From NCBI GenBank assembly GCA_045588245.1, contig JAZNDW010000043.1:1-64000 (forward strand): DNA of 64,000 bases, written 5' to 3'. Positions 60,499-64,000 of this stretch are shown here, piece by piece (positions within the stretch are counted from its first letter, which is position 1; every line of letters begins with the position of its first letter). This stretch comes from DTU064 sp045588245. GTDB lineage: Bacteria; Bacillota; Clostridia; Oscillospirales; CAG-272. A model generated the notes under the pieces. That model saw only the letters and a program-made list of their open reading frames with translations. It was not told the DNA's origin and did not search any database. A program made the position numbers and the translations under genes.

Positions 60499-62007
60499 AT
60501 GAAAACGATACGTGAATATACATCGCGCCTCATACCGCACCTGCCCAAAGTAACGTTTGCGCTGTTCATTTTACAGCCCATAGTTGACGTTATGTCGTTC
60601 TGGGTCGTAAAGCTCGGTGTCGGCAATACCGTCACCCTCGCTTTACGTATGCTTATGCTCGCCGTAACAGTACTCATCGGCTTTGCCGTTTCCGAAAAGA
60701 AAACGGTATATTATATTGCCGCCCTGATCTCCGTCTTCATCGGTGCAGGTCACATTTTTGCGGCATGGCAGTTCGGGTACACCAATATTTTCACCGACAT
60801 GACAAACTATATCCGCGTGCTTAATATGCCGTGGACCACCATCGCGCTCATATCCTGCATCAAAGCGAACCGCGACTGCTACGGCGCGATAAAAAGCGGT
60901 ATACTTACCTGCTTACTTATTATTTTCTCCGTGCAGATACTCGCTGTTGCTACGGGCACGGAGCCGCACACCTACAAAGACGGAGCGGGATACATCGGAT
61001 GGTTTTCCAACACAAATTCGCAAAGCTCCATTCTCACCGTTACCGCTCCCGTAGCCATCGCATGGCTGTATCGCCGCCGCGGACTTAAAAGCCCCCTGTT
61101 TTGGTTCACCCTTATCGGTACCTTTGCTGCCATGTACTTTTTCGGCACACGCCTCTCTTACGCAGGCATGATCGCCATGTTCTTCGGGCTTGGCGGCTCC
61201 ATTATTATAATCAACCCCAAAGATTGGAACCGTGCGGCTGCATTTTTGCTGGCAGGTGTTGCCGTTCTTGCCCTCATGCCGACATCCCCGATGATGAAGC
61301 ATCAGGAACAGTATTACGGCGTACAGACCGACCGTCAGGAAAATATCGACAGTATGCTCGACGCATCGACAACCGATGCTCCCGCAACGGACACGACAGA
61401 CACAACATCTCCCGACACAGAAACACCCGAAACGAGCGCCCCCGTCCCTCCTGCCGAGCCGACAAAAGAGGAGCTCATACTCCGTCTTACACCTATCTAT
61501 GAATTTTACGCTGCCGATTTCGTTGAGATATTCGGTGCGGAACAGACGATAGAAATGTTCGATTACACCACCGACATCTTAAAAATCACCGCAACACGCC
61601 CCAAAAAGCTCATTTTTGCGAAACTTTTGATGGAAAATTCACCACCGTCCTCCCTTTTCTTCGGAGTTGAGCTGGCACGTTTTACCGTCAACGGCAACAT
61701 TTACGACGTTGAAAACGATCTGCACGGCGTATATTATCTTTACGGTGCCGTCGGACTTCTGGCTATGCTTGCCTTTATCTTCTATTTTATTTTCCTCATC
61801 ATCCGCGCGCTTTGTAAAGATCCTAAGCGATATTTCTCCCTTGACGCGGCTTCGTGGGGCATCGCCCTCATTATGTGTCTCGGGCACGTTTACTGTACGG
61901 CAGGCGTACTTCGCCGTCCGAGCGCCGCGTTTTATCTTGCCGCGATATTCGCTGCGGTATACTATCTGACCGTCCTTCACGATTACGAAAGCGGCAGTGA
62001 GGTCTGA
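60499..62007 (+). CDS. O-antigen ligase/polymerase-like membrane protein (paralog 2)
   Basis: A 502-aa protein, a tandem paralog of the previous gene: LQPIVDVMSFWVVKLGVGNTVTLALRMLML, TDMTNYIRVLNMPWTTIALIS, IGWFSNTNSQSSILTVTAPVAIAWL, VENDLHGVYYLYGAVGLLAML. It differs by a Thr/Pro/Asp-rich insert (~293-325) in the large outside loop. ATG 60499 is chosen by homology to paralog 1 and follows GAGGTCC; upstream in-frame codons overlap the preceding gene. 10 nt separate it from paralog 1 and 2 nt from the GT2 gene. Confidence 0.78.
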   Translation: MKTIREYTSRLIPHLPKVTFALFILQPIVDVMSFWVVKLGVGNTVTLALRMLMLAVTVLIGFAVSEKKTVYYIAALISVFIGAGHIFAAWQFGYTNIFTDMTNYIRVLNMPWTTIALISCIKANRDCYGAIKSGILTCLLIIFSVQILAVATGTEPHTYKDGAGYIGWFSNTNSQSSILTVTAPVAIAWLYRRRGLKSPLFWFTLIGTFAAMYFFGTRLSYAGMIAMFFGLGGSIIIINPKDWNRAAAFLLAGVAVLALMPTSPMMKHQEQYYGVQTDRQENIDSMLDASTTDAPATDTTDTTSPDTETPETSAPVPPAEPTKEELILRLTPIYEFYAADFVEIFGAEQTIEMFDYTTDILKITATRPKKLIFAKLLMENSPPSSLFFGVELARFTVNGNIYDVENDLHGVYYLYGAVGLLAMLAFIFYFIFLIIRALCKDPKRYFSLDAASWGIALIMCLGHVYCTAGVLRRPSAAFYLAAIFAAVYYLTVLHDYESGSEV

Positions 62008-62009
62008 CT

Positions 62010-62987
62010 ATGCGATACTCCGTTATCATTCCCGTTTATAACGTAGCCGATTATCTCTGCCGCTCGATAGATTCCGTTCTCGCAAACGACACCTCCGACG
62101 CCGAGATCATTATCGTTGACGACGGCTCAACGGACGGTATATCCGCCTCAATCTGCGACGAATACGGCAAACGATACCCTGAGCTCATCCGCGTTATCCA
62201 CCAGGAAAACCGCGGACTCGGCGGTGCACGAAACACCGCCATCGACGTCGCCCGCGGTGATTATCTGTTCTTCCTTGATTCAGATGATACCATAGCTCCC
62301 GACACACTTTCGGTGATCGGCGGCGTCATAGACCACCACCGCCCCGACATAGCCGCCTTCGGCTTTGCAGGCGACGACGGTGAAGGGACGTTATCGCCTG
62401 TGCCCGTGTCAGCACCGATTTTCGACAAACCGTTCACGCTGCCCGAGCATCCGCAATATTTACTGTCGTTGCCGAGCGTATGGCAGCGCGCGTGGCGGCG
62501 CGCTCTGTTCACCGAAAACGGGATCCGCTTCCCCGAACGTGTCTGGTATGAGGATATCCGAACGACCGTCAAGCTTTTTGCCGCCGCCGAATCCATCGTT
62601 GTAACGGATCGCTGTTTATATAGATATTTACAGCGTTCGGGCTCGATCATGAACTCCTCCGCACTCGACCGTAACCTTGAAATAACGTGGGCATTTGACG
62701 ATATCATTTCCTGGTACCGCGAGCATGGACTGTACGAAAAATATAAAGATACACTTACACGCCTGGCTATCGATCACGTTTTTCTTGCCGCCACCGTACG
62801 CGTCGCGCGGGCATCACCGAAGTCACCGCTTCTGGCACAGCTTTACGGCTATATGGAGCGCACCTTCCCCGACTTTGCCGAAAATCCGCTTCTGTCGGAG
62901 CTTTCGTTTTTACATAAACTGCTCTTTTTCCTAATTAAGAATAAGCGATACGGAGCTGTGAATTTTCTCTTTAGGCTTAAGGGCTGA
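62010..62987 (+). CDS. Glycosyltransferase family 2
   Basis: A 325-aa GT-A enzyme: SVIIPVYNVADYLCRSIDSVL, IIIVDDGSTDG, HQENRGLGGARNTAIDVARGDYLFFLDSDDTI (the DxD motif), and VWQRAWRRALFTENGIRFPERVWYEDIRTTVKL with the acceptor-site Glu-Asp. It adds a sugar to a lipid-linked or growing polysaccharide at the cytoplasmic face. Starts 2 nt after the previous stop. Confidence 0.93.
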   Translation: MRYSVIIPVYNVADYLCRSIDSVLANDTSDAEIIIVDDGSTDGISASICDEYGKRYPELIRVIHQENRGLGGARNTAIDVARGDYLFFLDSDDTIAPDTLSVIGGVIDHHRPDIAAFGFAGDDGEGTLSPVPVSAPIFDKPFTLPEHPQYLLSLPSVWQRAWRRALFTENGIRFPERVWYEDIRTTVKLFAAAESIVVTDRCLYRYLQRSGSIMNSSALDRNLEITWAFDDIISWYREHGLYEKYKDTLTRLAIDHVFLAATVRVARASPKSPLLAQLYGYMERTFPDFAENPLLSELSFLHKLLFFLIKNKRYGAVNFLFRLKG

Positions 62988-63023
62988 ACATGTTGTAGTT
63001 CCCGAAGAAAGGAGACCGTCGCC

Positions 63024-64000
63024 ATGAGCAAAAAATCTCCCGCGTCATCACGCGGAAACTTATTTAAGAACACCGTAATGCTGACCGTGCTTCAGCTTTC
63101 AACGTACGTTCTTGCGCTCGCCGCCGTCCCGTACGAAACACGTGTGCTCGGCCCCGAAGCATACGGCGTGCTCGGCGTTGCAAGCGCCGTTATGGTATAC
63201 TTCAGCCTCGTGATGGACTTCGGTTTTCTTCTCTCCGCAACGGCAGACGTCGCAGACAAAAGAGACAGCACGAACGAGCTTCGGCGTATTCTTTCCTCCG
63301 TCACAGCCGCCAAGCTGCTCTTCGCCGTTGTTTCGGCTTTGATTTTGCTTATACTGTGCTCCGTTATCCCCACGTGGACGGACAGACGGGGACTTTTGTT
63401 TTTGTTTTTCCTCGCCTCGGCGCTGTCAGTGCTTCTGCCCGATTACATGTACCGCGGACTTGAGGACATGGCTGCCGTTACGCTCCGAACCGTTGTGATC
63501 AGAGCTTTTTTCACTGCGGCGATCTTCGTTTTCCTCCGTTCGCCCGACGATATTTACGTCATTCCTCTTCTTAACATAATCGGCAACGGAGTTGCCGTTA
63601 TCTTCTCGTACGTTGACCTACAACGCAGGTTCGACGTCCGCTTCACACGCATCGGCATCGACAGTGTCTTTGATGCCGTGCGGCAATCATCCGTCTTTTT
63701 CTTCTCGCGTATCGCATCAACTGCGTACACGTCGCTTAATACCGTCATTCTCGACGTGATCGCCGCAGGCGGCGCTGTTACGGGATTTTACACGTCGGCG
63801 GACAAGCTCATAACGACGGGGAAGAATCTGCTTTCCCCGATTTCCGACAGCCTTTACCCTTATATGACGCGCAACCGTGATTATAAGCTCGTAAAGAAGC
63901 TGCTTTTCATCTCAACACCCGTGATCTTCGCTTTCTGCACCGTATTTTTCATTTGGGCGGAGCCTCTTTGCCGTATTTTTTTCGGTGCCGAATACGGTCC
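63024..64000 (+). CDS. Polysaccharide flippase (Wzx/MATE-like), 3' end outside window
   Basis: The frame is open from ATG 63024 (SD GAAAGGAG) to the window end, 325 codons visible. NLFKNTVMLTVLQLSTYVLALAAVPYETRVLGPEAYGVLGVASAVMVYFSLVMDFGFLLSAT is the usual start of oligosaccharide flippases (polysaccharide synthesis family), which turn lipid-linked repeat units across the membrane. Several hydrophobic segments follow (LLFAVVSALILLILCSV, VFFFSRIASTAYTSLNTVILDVIAAGGAVTGFYTSADKL). Last visible gene of the polysaccharide locus. Confidence 0.9.
   Translation, partial: MSKKSPASSRGNLFKNTVMLTVLQLSTYVLALAAVPYETRVLGPEAYGVLGVASAVMVYFSLVMDFGFLLSATADVADKRDSTNELRRILSSVTAAKLLFAVVSALILLILCSVIPTWTDRRGLLFLFFLASALSVLLPDYMYRGLEDMAAVTLRTVVIRAFFTAAIFVFLRSPDDIYVIPLLNIIGNGVAVIFSYVDLQRRFDVRFTRIGIDSVFDAVRQSSVFFFSRIASTAYTSLNTVILDVIAAGGAVTGFYTSADKLITTGKNLLSPISDSLYPYMTRNRDYKLVKKLLFISTPVIFAFCTVFFIWAEPLCRIFFGAEYG

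Overview
The window looks like a chromosomal segment of an anaerobic Clostridia-type Firmicute, probably gut or rumen and metagenome-derived. Supporting signs are an Rnf-type membrane gene cluster, a lysine riboswitch on a dapA-dapB-ddh-lysA operon, ssrA/smpB, DegV, VanW and CotH-type proteins, strong SD sequences, and consensus sigma-A promoters with 17-bp spacers. Codon use is moderately GC-rich (CCG, GGC, ATC), except for the first ~640 bases, which are strongly AT-rich and carry the start of a YdjI/SPFH-type gene. The compositional change falls inside a tRNA-Met whose two halves pair poorly.

Layout. 1-701: AT-rich SPFH gene fragment and tRNA-Met. 964-5283: rnfC, rnfD, a membrane-anchored PEETT-repeat protein in the rnfG position, rnfE and rnfA; rnfB is absent and several redox motifs are missing. 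5370-9197: P5C/glutamate-semialdehyde dehydrogenase, a phosphopantetheinyl transferase (possibly frameshifted), a cytidylate-kinase-like protein, and a ComEC-like metallo-beta-lactamase lipoprotein. 9247-15231: GH2 glycosidase (minus) and a large CotH surface lipoprotein. 15389-17229: SSS symporter behind a Tyr-rich leader peptide and terminator. 17310-19731: DUF2284 protein, smpB, tmRNA with a duplicated 3' end, and an orphan membrane protein. 19803-31586: permease, two tRNA-Ala cassettes, ZIP transporter, repeat lipoprotein, cation/proton antiporter, M16 protease, 2Fe-2S/ASKHA protein, and a marR-degV operon. 31812-37182: two secreted glycosidase lipoproteins (LamG-GH43, GH95). 37326-41255: an envelope operon (SanA-like, O-antigen-ligase-like, VanW, esterase). 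41303-45636: lysine operon with riboswitch. 45785-49747: unknown membrane protein, tRNA-Arg, an AT-rich region that may encode non-coding RNAs, rarA, DUF2752 and DUF4234. 49798-52630: unknown protein, dxs, ruvC. 52796-58882: GH2, GH43 (exo-galactanase-like) and an anchored putative zinc peptidase. 59040-64000: polysaccharide assembly genes (two paralogous ligase/polymerase-like proteins, GT2, flippase), continuing past the window.

How the genes work together. The secreted lipoprotein glycosidases (GH43, GH95) and the GH2 and GH43_24-like enzymes suggest attack on plant or host galactan, arabinan and fucosyl glycans. The last block makes and exports a surface polysaccharide. The lysine operon supplies meso-DAP/lysine under riboswitch control, and the SSS symporter appears to be controlled by tyrosine supply.

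The strongest candidate for something undescribed is the Rnf-like cluster. It keeps the RnfC iron-sulfur motifs and the RnfD flavinylation motif, but it lacks RnfB, a flavin-binding RnfG, and most of the cysteines that hold the intramembrane cluster. Other leads are the Tyr attenuator, perfect operator palindromes at two promoters, a recurring hairpin-SD leader, and an AT-rich promoter-to-terminator unit that may be a ~415-nt RNA. No tools were run; family names are by motif recognition.
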